A stretch of DNA of 64,000 nucleotides from Capnocytophaga cynodegmi DSM 19736 (lineage in GTDB: Bacteria > Bacteroidota > Bacteroidia > Flavobacteriales > Flavobacteriaceae): NCBI RefSeq assembly GCF_000379185.1, contig NZ_KB900734.1, positions 103,169-167,168 on the forward strand, written 5' to 3'. Below the pieces are notes generated by a model. That model had not been told where the DNA came from. It saw only the letters and a program-made list of their open reading frames with translations, and ran no database searches. The translations under genes and the position numbers were made by a program. This document shows positions 46,317 through 55,368 of the stretch, piece by piece. Positions within the stretch are counted from its first letter, which is position 1, and each line of letters begins with the position of its first letter.

Positions 46317-47966
46317 TTAGAGGTTTTCAACAATTGTATCTCTATCAGATTCTACTTGATAAACAAATCTAATTTTTTTATTTTCATTAGGTTTCAAATT
46401 TATTTTCCACTTCAAACTTCCCTTTTCCTCATCAAAAGTAGCTTCCTTAGCTTCTGTTAATAAAACTTTTATAGTTTTCTCTGTACTGACAGGAACTTGG
46501 TCTTCGATTTCAATGGTTATCGCTTCTTTTTTATTGTTTTGTACACTAATTTCATAAGTGAATGTTTGTATTTTTTTGGAACTTAATGATTTATTTTCCG
46601 TATTTTTTGAAATCAATTTTCTTTCAGTGACAATCCTTTTGTCTTTTCCTAAACTTAATACAAGTTTTTTGTCTGCATTTTCAGGATTAATATTTGTTTT
46701 CCCGACATACATTCCTTCAAAAATAAGACTTGCCTCGCCAGAAAGAAGATTGTATTTACCATAATTTTCGATATTTCCAATCAAATATGCTCCCAAATCA
46801 TATTTTGGAGCTACGTAATACTGATACGTTGCAGGAATTTCTAAACTTTTGAGTGAAACACTATGTTTTTTTCCGTTTGAAAGAATTGTATAAGGCAAAT
46901 CAATATCAAAAACTACATTGAATTGTGTTTCACCCACCACTACTGCATCATCTAATGACTTATCTTCCAGAATCATATCCTCTTTGGCGACTTCAACAGA
47001 TTCAAGTTCCATTGTTTGCATATTTTTCTGAAAAGCCGCCTTTTCTCTCCTTACATTGGAGATTTCTTGAAGCATTACTTTGGCAGAATCATTTTTTCTG
47101 GAGTGTATAAACCAAGTATTTAAAGTTGGTGCTTGTGTATGGCTATTAACATAACCACTTGACAATACGATTTTTACATCATTCCAATCGACTCCTGTGT
47201 TTTGAGTTACCGCCGCATTGTACTTCAACATAATTGGTGTGTTAATTTTTTCGGAACGAACCTCGTAAAACGGATTCCAATGAGCCTGATAAGAAATATA
47301 ATTAAGTTGAAAAGGAATTTTTCCTGCGTTTTCATTAATCACTCTAAGTATTAATTTGCCTCTATTGTTCGTATTTTGGGAAGAAATTGCTCCCAACCGA
47401 AATTTCAAAGAATTTAATTTTTTTTGCAGTTCTTTCCCTTTTTCAGAAATATTTTTAATCTGATTTTCAAGTTCATACCTTTTATTTTTATAAAAATCAA
47501 GCAGTTTTGATAACTCCGCAGCATTTACATTTGCCCCTGAAAGTTGTTGATTTTTATCCAATAGCTCAACCGATTTTATAATAGAATTCTCAAGAATTTT
47601 ATTCTTTGTTATCTCTTTTTCAACAGCCTGAATACTATCATAAATTGGACGGACAGATTCAGGTATATAACTTTCTTCATATCCTGTAATCGCCTGATTT
47701 GTAAACTGAACCGACAAAATTATAACCTTAGAAGTTGATTTTATTTGTATGGAATTTTCGTCTAAATAATTTGCAACATTGCTAATCACAATCTCGGAAG
47801 TTCCTTTGGGCAAAGCAACATTGGCTACCTGCTGAATTTCAGCCCCATTGAAATAAAGTTGCACTTTCTCGGCTTTTGCATTGGTGAAAATGGGAGCCTG
47901 TGCATATAACAAATTTGTCAAACAAGTGAAAACGACAAAAAAGATAATCCCTACATTTTTATTCAT
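46317..47966 (-). CDS. DUF4139 (MuiA-like) exported protein
   Basis: A 549-residue exported protein with a signal peptide (about 1-22, NLLYAQA). The N-terminal DUF4140 portion (about 28-130; VQLYFNGAEIQQVANVALPKGTSEIVISNV) is followed by a coiled-coil stretch (about 150-190), then the DUF4139 beta-rich domain (about 210-549; NYISYQAHWNPFYEVRSEK and a later NTGVDWNDVKIVLSSG). The family includes the so-called mucoidy inhibitor MuiA, but no biochemical role is established. It is divergent from a DUF2059 gene; a pair of direct repeats lies between them. Confidence 0.82.
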   Translation of the reverse strand: MNKNVGIIFFVVFTCLTNLLYAQAPIFTNAKAEKVQLYFNGAEIQQVANVALPKGTSEIVISNVANYLDENSIQIKSTSKVIILSVQFTNQAITGYEESYIPESVRPIYDSIQAVEKEITKNKILENSIIKSVELLDKNQQLSGANVNAAELSKLLDFYKNKRYELENQIKNISEKGKELQKKLNSLKFRLGAISSQNTNNRGKLILRVINENAGKIPFQLNYISYQAHWNPFYEVRSEKINTPIMLKYNAAVTQNTGVDWNDVKIVLSSGYVNSHTQAPTLNTWFIHSRKNDSAKVMLQEISNVRREKAAFQKNMQTMELESVEVAKEDMILEDKSLDDAVVVGETQFNVVFDIDLPYTILSNGKKHSVSLKSLEIPATYQYYVAPKYDLGAYLIGNIENYGKYNLLSGEASLIFEGMYVGKTNINPENADKKLVLSLGKDKRIVTERKLISKNTENKSLSSKKIQTFTYEISVQNNKKEAITIEIEDQVPVSTEKTIKVLLTEAKEATFDEEKGSLKWKINLKPNENKKIRFVYQVESDRDTIVENL

Positions 47967-48134
47967 CTCTCAAAAATATTAAAATAACCTCATTCTGGAA
48001 GTATGCAATAAGTATGCCTTTTTGACAAAATAGAAAATTATATACATTATTTTTTTATCAATTTTCCTCAAATTAATTTTCTTTTCTGAAAGATTTCTTA
48101 TATCTTCGTGCAAATAATCAAAAAATATTTTACA

Positions 48135-48542
48135 ATGAAAAGAATTTTATTAACACTAACACTTTTATTTACAACATTCTACGCCTTCTCTCAAGCAAAA
48201 GACGATTTCAAAAAAGACACTCAAAAGCTAATTTCAATAGTAAGTGGAGCTTCTTTTGATGCCGTAACTACTTCTCTAAAACAATTTATTCCCGCAGATA
48301 AGTTTCAAGATGCAGAGAAAGAGATAAAAGCATTAATGCCTGAGCTTTATGAAACTATGGCAAAAATTTATATGGAAGAATTTACCCATAATGAAATCAA
48401 AGAATTACTGAAATTCTACGAAACTCCAATTGGTAAAAAAATGGCAGAAAAAACATCTGTTCTGACTCAAAGAGGAATGACCGAAGGAGCAAAATGGGGA
48501 CGAGAAAGATTAACTCCTATTATTCAGAAATACAATAAATAG
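48135..48542 (+). CDS. DUF2059 secreted protein
   Basis: A 135-residue exported protein with a signal peptide (about 1-19, AFSQA) and a helical DUF2059 domain (about 70-135; YMEEFTHNEIKELLKFYETPIGKKMAEK). A longer frame could begin at GTG 48108, but the ATG at 48135 places a proper signal peptide at the start and lies behind a -7-like element (TATCTTCG, 48101-48108), so I chose it. The function is unknown in the family. A hairpin at 48553-48588 follows. Confidence 0.82.
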   Translation: MKRILLTLTLLFTTFYAFSQAKDDFKKDTQKLISIVSGASFDAVTTSLKQFIPADKFQDAEKEIKALMPELYETMAKIYMEEFTHNEIKELLKFYETPIGKKMAEKTSVLTQRGMTEGAKWGRERLTPIIQKYNK

Positions 48543-48552
48543 TTAGAAAAAA

Positions 48553-48588
48553 GACAGTAGCAGGTTCTTCACAAACCACGCTACTGTC
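48553..48588. terminator. Hairpin between DUF2059 and pyruvate kinase genes
   Basis: A 9-bp outer stem (48553-48561 with 48580-48588) and an inner GGTT/AACC stem. It lacks a long T run, so it may work as a terminator only weakly. Confidence 0.5.
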
Positions 48589-48615
48589 TCTACCTAAAAA
48601 TGATTTATATGGCTT

Positions 48616-50067
48616 CTATTTTGCTCTAATCGCACACGAATCTATCTCAGAAACGCGCAAAGTATTGACTTTTCCTTTACCCTGTATTGGCATAGCTGCC
48701 AAACTAATCATAATATCTCCCATATTCACGTAACCCTTTTCATTAGCGATATGATTCACGTCCTCAATGGTTTCATCAGTTGATACAAATCTATCGTAAT
48801 AGAAAGTTGTAACCCCCCAAAGTAGACTCAACTGCGTTAAGATGCGTCTGCTTGACGTAAATACTAATATGTGCGAATTCGGACGATATGACGAAATTCG
48901 ATAAGCTGTATATCCACTATTTGTCAGGGTAGAAATAACTTTAGCATTCATTTCGTTCGCCATTGTAGCTGCGTGATAACAAATGGAATTAGTTACATAA
49001 CGTCCCGAACGAACAAAAGGCGTACGCATAGGTACTTTAATCAATTCTGATTCTTCAACACTCTTGATAATGCGACTCATTTGTTCTATTACCTGTACTG
49101 GATAAGCTCCCACAGAGGTTTCCCCAGAAAGCATCACTGCATCAGCACCATCCATCACGGAGTTTCCTACGTCGTTTACCTCAGCACGTGTTGGAGTAAG
49201 ACTTGAAATCATACTCTCCATCATTTGTGTAGCAATAATTACAGGAATATGATATAATTTTGCTTTATGTACTAACTCTTTTTGGATTAGAGGAACTTCT
49301 TCCGCTGGAATTTCCACACCCAAATCACCACGCGCAACCATAATTCCGTCGCAGTTAGCCATAATTTTATCTATGTTTACTAATGCTTCCGGTTTTTCAA
49401 TTTTAGCAATAATTGGGATTCTGTTGCTTGAGTTTTCATTTATCAAATCTTTCAAATCCTGAATATCAGCAGGATTACGAACAAATGAAAGTGCAAACCA
49501 ATCTACTTCTTGTGAAATGGCAAACAGAGCATCTTTTATATCTTTTTCTGTAAGAGCTGGTAATGAAACATTTGTATTAGGAAGGTTTACTCCTTTTTTT
49601 GATTTCAACGGACCTCCTTGAATTACCTCAGCCTCAACTTCATTCTCTTTATTTGTTGAAACTACCTTAAAGATAAGTTTTCCATCATCAAGCAAAATTC
49701 TCTCACCTGGATTTACGTCTTTAGGAAATTCTTTGTAGTTCATATACACTCGCTCCTGATTACCTGTGAAAGGCTCTCCCGTCGCAAAGGTTATCTTATC
49801 ACCTGGATTTACAATAATTCCTTCTTCCATAACCCCAACACGTAATTTAGGACCTTGAAGGTCAGCTAAAATTGCTGTGTTATATCCATATTCTTTATTG
49901 ACAGAGCGAATCATATCCACGCGTTTCTTAACATCTTCATAATCAGCGTGTGAAAAATTGATACGAAATACATTCACTCCCGCCTGCATCATATCTTTAA
50001 TTACATCTCTGGTATCTGTAGCAGGACCTAAAGTAGCTACAATTTTTGTCTTTTTTGTACTTAACAT
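48616..50067 (-). CDS. pyk: Pyruvate kinase
   Basis: Makes pyruvate and ATP from phosphoenolpyruvate and ADP, the last glycolytic step. The 483-residue protein begins with TKIVATLGPATDT (about 6-18), has NVFRINFSHADYEDV with the active-site Arg, a B domain inserted near 75-170, IPIIAKIEKPEALVNID (about 217-233) with the active-site Lys, DGIMVARGDLGVEIPAEEVP (about 241-260) and VMDGADAVMLSGETSVGAYP. The C-terminal regulatory domain is complete. Its ATG overlaps the end of the IPExxxVDY gene (50061-50067), so the two are co-transcribed from the promoter at 50554-50583. Confidence 0.96.
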   Translation of the reverse strand: MLSTKKTKIVATLGPATDTRDVIKDMMQAGVNVFRINFSHADYEDVKKRVDMIRSVNKEYGYNTAILADLQGPKLRVGVMEEGIIVNPGDKITFATGEPFTGNQERVYMNYKEFPKDVNPGERILLDDGKLIFKVVSTNKENEVEAEVIQGGPLKSKKGVNLPNTNVSLPALTEKDIKDALFAISQEVDWFALSFVRNPADIQDLKDLINENSSNRIPIIAKIEKPEALVNIDKIMANCDGIMVARGDLGVEIPAEEVPLIQKELVHKAKLYHIPVIIATQMMESMISSLTPTRAEVNDVGNSVMDGADAVMLSGETSVGAYPVQVIEQMSRIIKSVEESELIKVPMRTPFVRSGRYVTNSICYHAATMANEMNAKVISTLTNSGYTAYRISSYRPNSHILVFTSSRRILTQLSLLWGVTTFYYDRFVSTDETIEDVNHIANEKGYVNMGDIMISLAAMPIQGKGKVNTLRVSEIDSCAIRAK

Positions 50068-50534
50068 TCTTGAAATATTAATTTGTGTTTTGAACTTAAT
50101 GTGTCTATATCTATTTTATAAATTGCTGAAATATCTGTAATTGTAGCAATCTTCTTTATAATTTCTTTTTCGTTAAATCTCCCTTCTGGATTTATTTTGA
50201 GAAAAAAATCAACTTTTCGTTGATTATCAATCAAATAATTAACAAATGTGGTTGCTTCAAACAAAGATGTTTCCTTCATTTTAGTTTCTGTAAAAGACTT
50301 ATTAGCAATGCAATTCCAATTTATCCTTGATGACTCATCGCACCAATGATAATAGGAAAAATCGGCATTAGTTTCTGCTCCCACAAAAGTCTTTTTCTTG
50401 GAATCTTTTGACAACTTTATTTTCAAAATCTTGTTGAGAAAATAAACCAAACGATAATCCTTCATTGTGGTATGAATTGCCATCAGTCTGAAATCGTCGT
50501 CTAAATAATTTCTTGATAGTCTGTGTATAATCAT
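50061..50534 (-). CDS. IPExxxVDY-family protein
   Basis: A 157-residue cytoplasmic protein of a small family found next to pyk in Bacteroidota. The sequence YLDDDFRLMAIHTTMKDYRLVYFLNKIL near the start and FFLKINPEGRFNEKEII farther on are typical. The family's IPExxxVDY motif itself is not clearly readable here, and the family name rests on overall resemblance and on the neighbouring pyk. The frame could start at 50576, but the promoter at 50554-50583 covers that start, so I set the ATG at 50532-50534. Function unknown. Confidence 0.72.
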   Translation of the reverse strand: MIIHRLSRNYLDDDFRLMAIHTTMKDYRLVYFLNKILKIKLSKDSKKKTFVGAETNADFSYYHWCDESSRINWNCIANKSFTETKMKETSLFEATTFVNYLIDNQRKVDFFLKINPEGRFNEKEIIKKIATITDISAIYKIDIDTLSSKHKLIFQEC

Positions 50535-50553
50535 AGCACAATGTTTAACGCAA

Positions 50554-50583
50554 CAAAAGTACGAAAAAAAAGACAATCGCCAA
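50554..50583 (-). promoter_or_regulatory. Promoter of IPExxxVDY-pyk operon
   Basis: Minus strand TTG (50581-50583), 19 bases, TACTTTTG (50554-50561), 20 bases before the chosen ATG. It decides the gene's start. Confidence 0.7.
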
Positions 50584-50656
50584 CTAACCTCACATAATTA
50601 ACAATTAGTTAATTTTTTCGTTTTCCATTGAAAAAATGAATGCTTTTTTGTGAAAA

Positions 50657-50905
50657 TTACGAATTATCTTTTCTTTCGTTTCGCTTTCTATTCTTTCTTC
50701 TGAGGAAAAACATTGCTAAAGAAGCAATTGCAAAAGCAATATAAAGATAAAAAGATTGTTTTTGCTCTGTTTGCCAATATTCTACTGCCAAATAGATGGA
50801 AATAGCACAAACTGCTAAATAAGCATACTCAAAAAAAATTCTTGCGTTCAAAATTCTGAATGATTTAAAAATTTGTAATTTATTCCTGATTTTCCTTATC
50901 CTCAA
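50657..50905 (-). CDS. Small two-helix membrane protein after lptC
   Basis: An 82-residue protein with two hydrophobic helices (about 25-43 and 50-68), a basic N-terminus (RIRKIRNKLQIFK) and a strongly basic C-terminus (RRKNRKRNERK). Its start overlaps the end of lptC by 26 bases, so translation is coupled. In Flavobacteriaceae a small gene of this kind often lies between lptC and a CNNM/CorC-like gene, but here the next gene is the IPExxxVDY-pyk unit. The function is unknown. Confidence 0.6.
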   Translation of the reverse strand: MRIRKIRNKLQIFKSFRILNARIFFEYAYLAVCAISIYLAVEYWQTEQKQSFYLYIAFAIASLAMFFLRRKNRKRNERKDNS

Positions 50906-51461
50906 TGGCTAAAATTCCTGTGGTTTTGTGAGCTTTTACTGTTGAAAATTCCTTGTCAAAATCCATTCCAACACCTTTTGTAAGCGTTCCTTTAATAGAA
51001 TCCGTAAATACAAACTCTTTCTCTGTGAAAACCCAATCTTGCTTTTGATCCCAAAAAAGTTGAGAAGTTTCGAGCTTTTTGCCATCAAAAGTTGTCAAAA
51101 CAACACTATCCCGAAGCTCCACCATTTGTGAATTGTTGTAAATAATTCCGTACTTAGCTTGTACTGTGTTTTGATTATTTTTGTTATCAAAAAAATCAAC
51201 CTTCACGCCTTCAGGAAATTCCCAGTAAGGAAATTGTTGATTGGAAAAATCTCTATTCTGTGGACTTGTAATAATAGCGACCACCTTTGTAGAATCCGTG
51301 TAAACCAACCTGAAGTTAAAAACTTCGCCTTGAGGAAACTTACGAACAACATTCATTTGCTGAAGACTTTTCAAATCATTTTTACACGAAAAAAGTATTG
51401 CCATACAACAAAGTACGGCAATGCTTTTCAATTTATTTTTAGATAACACAAAAAATTTCAT
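50880..51461 (-). CDS. lptC: LPS export protein LptC-like lipoprotein
   Basis: LptC links the inner-membrane LPS exporter LptBFG to the periplasmic LptA bridge. The 193-residue protein has the N-terminal signal region with a lipobox (LFSC, Cys26) in place of the usual uncleaved anchor, and then the LptC beta-jellyroll with EVFNFRLVYTDSTKVVAIITSP, YWEFPEGVKVDFFDNKNN and the closing MVELRDSVVLTTFDGKKLETSQLFWDQK repeat. The overall pattern and position in a coaX-OMP-TPR-lptC cluster support the call; the lipoprotein form is usual in Bacteroidota. It lies 4 bases after the TPR gene stop. Confidence 0.8.
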   Translation of the reverse strand: MKFFVLSKNKLKSIAVLCCMAILFSCKNDLKSLQQMNVVRKFPQGEVFNFRLVYTDSTKVVAIITSPQNRDFSNQQFPYWEFPEGVKVDFFDNKNNQNTVQAKYGIIYNNSQMVELRDSVVLTTFDGKKLETSQLFWDQKQDWVFTEKEFVFTDSIKGTLTKGVGMDFDKEFSTVKAHKTTGILAIEDKENQE

Positions 51462-51465
51462 TTTA

Positions 51466-52797
51466 TTATAGTGCAGGGACTTTCACAGATTGTCCTACCC
51501 AGCATTTGAAACTGATAGTTTTCCCAGCCATTCCTGACTCAAACACATCAACTTTTGACGGAGCCAACGCATCATAGTGTTTTGCTAAGCTCTCTAATCC
51601 TCCTTTACGTGCTGTACTTGCTGCTAACCAATAGATTGCACGTTTTTCAAAAGAAGTACTTCCACACTCATTAGCACTATCTGCATAAGCCTTAGCCATT
51701 ATACGATACGCATCAGAATTTGAAGGGTTGTATTTCAACGCTTCCTGAGCGTACTTAACTGCTCCTGATTTTGAATGCTTTGAAGCAATCTTAGTTAAAA
51801 TTTTTGATTTTTTAAGATTGTCACTCTCCAATCGTACAGACTCATTGTAGTACTCAACTGCTTTTGAAGTGTTTTTATTTTTGTCATTTAGCACCCCTAA
51901 ATAATATGCAGATGAAGCAGAAGGAGACAACTCGTGCAAAGAACCAACAATTTTCACAAAAAGCGGATCACTTGTACAATCTTTATCAGACATTTTTCCA
52001 GCAGCTCTCCTTAACCAAACTTCATTCGTTTTGTTTGCTTCAAAGTTTTTGCTGTAAAGAGGAATTAAATTGTCACAATCAGCCAATCTTCCCAATTTAG
52101 CGTCAATACTTTCTCCTATAAGCTCATAGTTATCAACACGTTGGCGAGAAGCTTCTAATATTTTCTTATCCTTAGCACTGATTGTTCCTGCCTCTTCTTG
52201 TGCGATGTATTTGTTAATTGTTTCAGACAAATGGTTTTTTTCATCTTGAATTTTCTCAACCACATCATCATATGTATCAAAAACATCTTGTAGTGGCTTT
52301 TTACCTTCTTCGTGTAAAGAAACTAATACTGAAAAATACAAGTACAATGCTTTTTCATTTTTAAAGTTCTCTTTATCTTCCTTGAATGCTTTGCTAAGCA
52401 AATCGTACACTTTTTCTTTCTCCTCAGAAATTAATAGTGATTGTTTGATACGCATTTCAGTAACTCCCATTCGAGTAGGGAAATACTTATTGTAATCTTC
52501 GTAAAGTTTAAGCAAATCTTTCACAAAATTTTCTTTCTCTGCTCCAGTACTTTTATCTATTTTGTGTTTTAGGATAGCTTCTCCACGTACGTAAACAGCA
52601 GCATTGATACTTGGGCACTTTTCATAAACGGACTTCCAAACAGGATACGCAGCATCGTACCGCTTTGCTTTTGCGTCTTCATTGAAAATTGATAAATTCT
52701 GTTGAAGTTCCTGATCTTGTTTGCAATCCTGAGCTTGTGCACCACCCACGTAAAAAACACTTACTAAAAATGCCGCTAGTAAAAATCTCTTTTTCAT
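51466..52797 (-). CDS. Exported TPR-repeat protein
   Basis: A 443-residue exported protein. A longer frame starts at 52854, but the ATG at 52795-52797 gives a clean signal peptide (KKRFLLAAFLVSVFYVGGAQAQD) and a 22-base gap to the preceding gene, so I chose it. The mature part has TPR-like repeats (about 40-190 and 300-410; the block SSAYYLGVLNDKNKNTSKAVEYYNESVRLE is typical). It is part of the cluster with an outer-membrane protein before it and lptC 4 bases after it, which suggests an envelope-assembly role; the partner is unknown. Confidence 0.8.
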   Translation of the reverse strand: MKKRFLLAAFLVSVFYVGGAQAQDCKQDQELQQNLSIFNEDAKAKRYDAAYPVWKSVYEKCPSINAAVYVRGEAILKHKIDKSTGAEKENFVKDLLKLYEDYNKYFPTRMGVTEMRIKQSLLISEEKEKVYDLLSKAFKEDKENFKNEKALYLYFSVLVSLHEEGKKPLQDVFDTYDDVVEKIQDEKNHLSETINKYIAQEEAGTISAKDKKILEASRQRVDNYELIGESIDAKLGRLADCDNLIPLYSKNFEANKTNEVWLRRAAGKMSDKDCTSDPLFVKIVGSLHELSPSASSAYYLGVLNDKNKNTSKAVEYYNESVRLESDNLKKSKILTKIASKHSKSGAVKYAQEALKYNPSNSDAYRIMAKAYADSANECGSTSFEKRAIYWLAASTARKGGLESLAKHYDALAPSKVDVFESGMAGKTISFKCWVGQSVKVPAL

Positions 52798-52819
52798 CTT
52801 TCGTTGTTTTTTATTGTTC

Positions 52820-54109
52820 TTATTGATATTTAGTTCTTTGGAACCATCTGTCATTTAATGTGATTCCTATTTTAAGATTAAAGTAATTTTCTTTTATCAG
52901 GTTTTGTTTTAATGTTCCTTTTTGTCCGAATTCAAACCCTGTTGTTATGTTTGAAAATCCTCTTACTGGAAAACTTAATCCAAAAGATATGCCAAAGTCA
53001 TCAATTGATTGATTATTTAACATAATTCCTGTTTTTTCGTAACGAAATCCAGCCCTGTATGTAACTCTTTTCCAATAACTTGAAATAGAATTATGTTGAG
53101 GAATATAAAATCCTCCTACTGCAATTTTGTATCCGTTTTCGTAATTTACATTCGTTGTTGAAAGAAAAGGATTTGAGAATTTTTCTGTATTAGAATGTGT
53201 ATACTCTACTCCAGCAAACCACTGCAAGTCTTTACCTACACCAAAGCCTATTTCAAATTGAGAAGGTAGTATGAGCTTTGTTTCCTTTAGTCCGATTGCC
53301 TCCAAGTTTTTCACTTGGGTTTCCTTGGCAATTAAGTTGGCTCCATTACCTGTATTTGCATTTCCAAAAGTGGAAATTATTCTTTCATTTTCGGAATTCA
53401 GTTTACTCTCAGGCGTTAACACCAATGATGATGATATTCTCATCTTGTTTTTCAAAGCTCTTGTATAGTGCAATCCAACGTTTGCAGAAACGCCTCTAAG
53501 CAATGATTTGCTATCTTCTTGCGTGTAAAAATCAACATTTGAAATTCTTAGCAAATCCTTCATTTCAATCTTTCCAAAATTAAATTTGAGTGACGCACCA
53601 AAACTCAAACCTTTGTACAATTCGTATCCCGATGAAATAAAAAACTGATTTACATTTCCGTTTCCTTCAAATTGGTTGAGTTGTGATACTCCATTGACAG
53701 TTTGCCTTGATGCCAACTTATATCCAACAGAGGAAAGCGGAGTCAATCCTACAGAAACTCCCAATTTTTCAACTATAGGAAAACCTAATACTACATAATC
53801 AATTGAAGTGGAATTAGTTCCTATTTTTGTTACATTTGAAACAATTTTTTTATAATCAAACGAAGCTCCTCCTGAAAAAGCAGTCAATTTTAGATGTGAT
53901 AATGTCGCTGGATTTTGCATATTTACACGAGTACTATCTGCAAAAATTCCTATTCCTCCCATAGCTCTCTCCTCTGTTATTCCATCAGGATTTAGCTCAC
54001 CAATACCATAGTAGGAATAAGGCGACTCTGTTGTTTGTTGCGAAAATACAGTATAAATCACTGAAAATAAAGCAAAAACAAACAAAAATATTTTTTTATT
54101 CATATTCAA
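52820..54109 (-). CDS. Outer-membrane porin-like protein
   Basis: A 429-residue outer-membrane beta-barrel protein of the FadL/OmpP1-like type. Signal peptide about 1-23 (YTVFSQQ). The early conserved segment SPYSYYGIGELNPDGITEERAMGGIGIF and NMQNPATLSHLKLTAFSGG resemble the N-terminal hatch region of such proteins. The rest is a barrel. Related genes sit between coaX and a TPR gene in many Flavobacteriaceae. The solute is unknown. The gene follows coaX after 21 bases and precedes the TPR gene by 22 bases. Confidence 0.8.
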   Translation of the reverse strand: MNMNKKIFLFVFALFSVIYTVFSQQTTESPYSYYGIGELNPDGITEERAMGGIGIFADSTRVNMQNPATLSHLKLTAFSGGASFDYKKIVSNVTKIGTNSTSIDYVVLGFPIVEKLGVSVGLTPLSSVGYKLASRQTVNGVSQLNQFEGNGNVNQFFISSGYELYKGLSFGASLKFNFGKIEMKDLLRISNVDFYTQEDSKSLLRGVSANVGLHYTRALKNKMRISSSLVLTPESKLNSENERIISTFGNANTGNGANLIAKETQVKNLEAIGLKETKLILPSQFEIGFGVGKDLQWFAGVEYTHSNTEKFSNPFLSTTNVNYENGYKIAVGGFYIPQHNSISSYWKRVTYRAGFRYEKTGIMLNNQSIDDFGISFGLSFPVRGFSNITTGFEFGQKGTLKQNLIKENYFNLKIGITLNDRWFQRTKYQ

Positions 54110-54130
54110 AAAGCTAATGTTCTTTTGTTA

Positions 54131-54871
54131 TCATTTGTCCTTTCTTTGCCACTCCAAAATGGCATTCAATCCCTCTAGTAGAAAAAACGAGTTTGCAAAT
54201 ATGCGATTTTTTATATTGTTTACCAAAAAAAGATGGTTTCCTCCTGTTAAAATTGTTGTTAAATCCTTGAATTTTTTCTCGTATTGTCTGATAACACCTT
54301 CAATTTCGCAAATCACGTTGTGGTAAACTCCCGAAAACATACAACTTTCTGTAGAATTTCCAATAAAATTCTCAATATCAAAATCTTGCTGAGTAATTAA
54401 CGGCAATTTTGAAGTAAATTCGTGCATCGCTTTGAATCTCATCGCTATGCCTGGAGCTATGGCTCCTCCCAAATATACTCCTTCTGCTGTCATAATATCG
54501 AAAGTAATACACGTTCCTGCATCAATTACCAATACGTTTTTGTTGGGGTAAGCAGTCACTGCTCCTGCCATCAATGCTAGTCGGTCAATACCTAAAGTAG
54601 TAGGAGTCGCGTATTTATTAACAAAAGGCATCGGAGTTTGTGAATTGACAAACAAAACATTTTTTATTTTTCCTTTCAGGAAAGAAAATCGCTCTTCAGA
54701 GTCCTTAACAACCGAAGCAACAATACAAGAATCTATTTTCTCAAAATCAAGAACTTGGGCAATTTCTTTCTGAAAATTATTTTTAGCGAATGTTTGAAAA
54801 AATATTCTTTTATTATTATCAAAAACAGCTAACTTTATGGCTGTGTTTCCCTCATCTATAATTAAATTCAT
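54131..54871 (-). CDS. coaX: Type III pantothenate kinase
   Basis: Phosphorylates pantothenate in the first step of coenzyme A synthesis. The 246-residue protein, of the sugar kinase/ASKHA fold, starts NLIIDEGNTAIKLAVFD (phosphate-binding loop), then has LGIDRLALMAGA (about 103-114), VLVIDAGTCITFDIM (about 122-136) and YLGGAIAPGIAMRFKAMHEFTSKLP (about 143-167). A longer frame begins with GTG at 54895, but the ATG at 54869-54871 puts the conserved DEGNT motif at residues 6-10 and is preferred. It is the first gene of the envelope cluster that runs leftward through the outer-membrane protein, TPR, lptC and small membrane protein genes. Confidence 0.93.
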   Translation of the reverse strand: MNLIIDEGNTAIKLAVFDNNKRIFFQTFAKNNFQKEIAQVLDFEKIDSCIVASVVKDSEERFSFLKGKIKNVLFVNSQTPMPFVNKYATPTTLGIDRLALMAGAVTAYPNKNVLVIDAGTCITFDIMTAEGVYLGGAIAPGIAMRFKAMHEFTSKLPLITQQDFDIENFIGNSTESCMFSGVYHNVICEIEGVIRQYEKKFKDLTTILTGGNHLFLVNNIKNRIFANSFFLLEGLNAILEWQRKDK

Positions 54872-55368
54872 AATTTGCTCAATGTTCAAGTACACATTCT
54901 ATTAGTTTCGTTTCTATTTTCTTTCGAAATAAATTCGATAGATTTTTCTTACGGATTTATATAAAAGAGAACTAACCAAACAAAGTAAAAAATGACAGAA
55001 TGCCTCTACACCAATCATAATTTACCACAATCCTCTTTTTTAAAACATAAAGTTCGCAAAGATACAAAAAACTGGCTTTCAGAGAAAAATTATTTTAAAA
55101 CTCCTTTATTTCGGCAAACAATCACACATATTATATCCTCAACAAAAAACAAAAATTGTTTGTATATAGAAAATATTACCTATTTTTCTTTGCTTTCTAT
55201 ACAAATCAAATAGTCAATATGTTTAGATTTTTTTCACTTTTATTTATAAAAATATTTAGTTTTTTCTTTGCTGTAAGAAATCGTTTTCGTAGCTTTGCGT
55301 GACTCTACAAAGAGTAATTTTTTAAGAGATTCTCAAAAATAAGGAAATAAAATTTAAATTATTGAAAT
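54872..55368. other. Intergenic region between coaX and the glycan PUL
   Basis: 497 bases with no convincing gene. A minus-strand -7-like element TATCTTTG at 55057-55064 may serve coaX. The PUL promoter is at 55268-55297 on the plus strand. A 73-residue open frame at 54992-55213 looks like noise: there is no signal, no domain, and its sequence is A/T-driven. Confidence 0.55.
55268..55297 (+). promoter_or_regulatory. Promoter of the GH18 polysaccharide utilization locus
   Basis: TTG (55268-55270), 19 bases, TAGCTTTG (55290-55297), 71 bases before the SusC ATG. A short inverted repeat ACTCT / AGAGT (55302-55306, 55311-55315) lies at the expected transcription start. Confidence 0.65.

Noticed and set aside
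48108-48134. GTG start for the DUF2059 gene at 48108
   Set aside because: It would place nine residues before the signal peptide and overlaps the -7-like element; the ATG at 48135 is better.
52798-52854. Longer start for the TPR gene
   Set aside because: It overlaps the preceding gene and hides the signal peptide behind a charged Lys/Asn stretch.
54992-55213. A 73-codon open frame between coaX and the PUL
   Set aside because: No signal peptide, domain or codon pattern like its neighbours; it runs through A/T-rich promoter sequence and contains the likely coaX -7 element.
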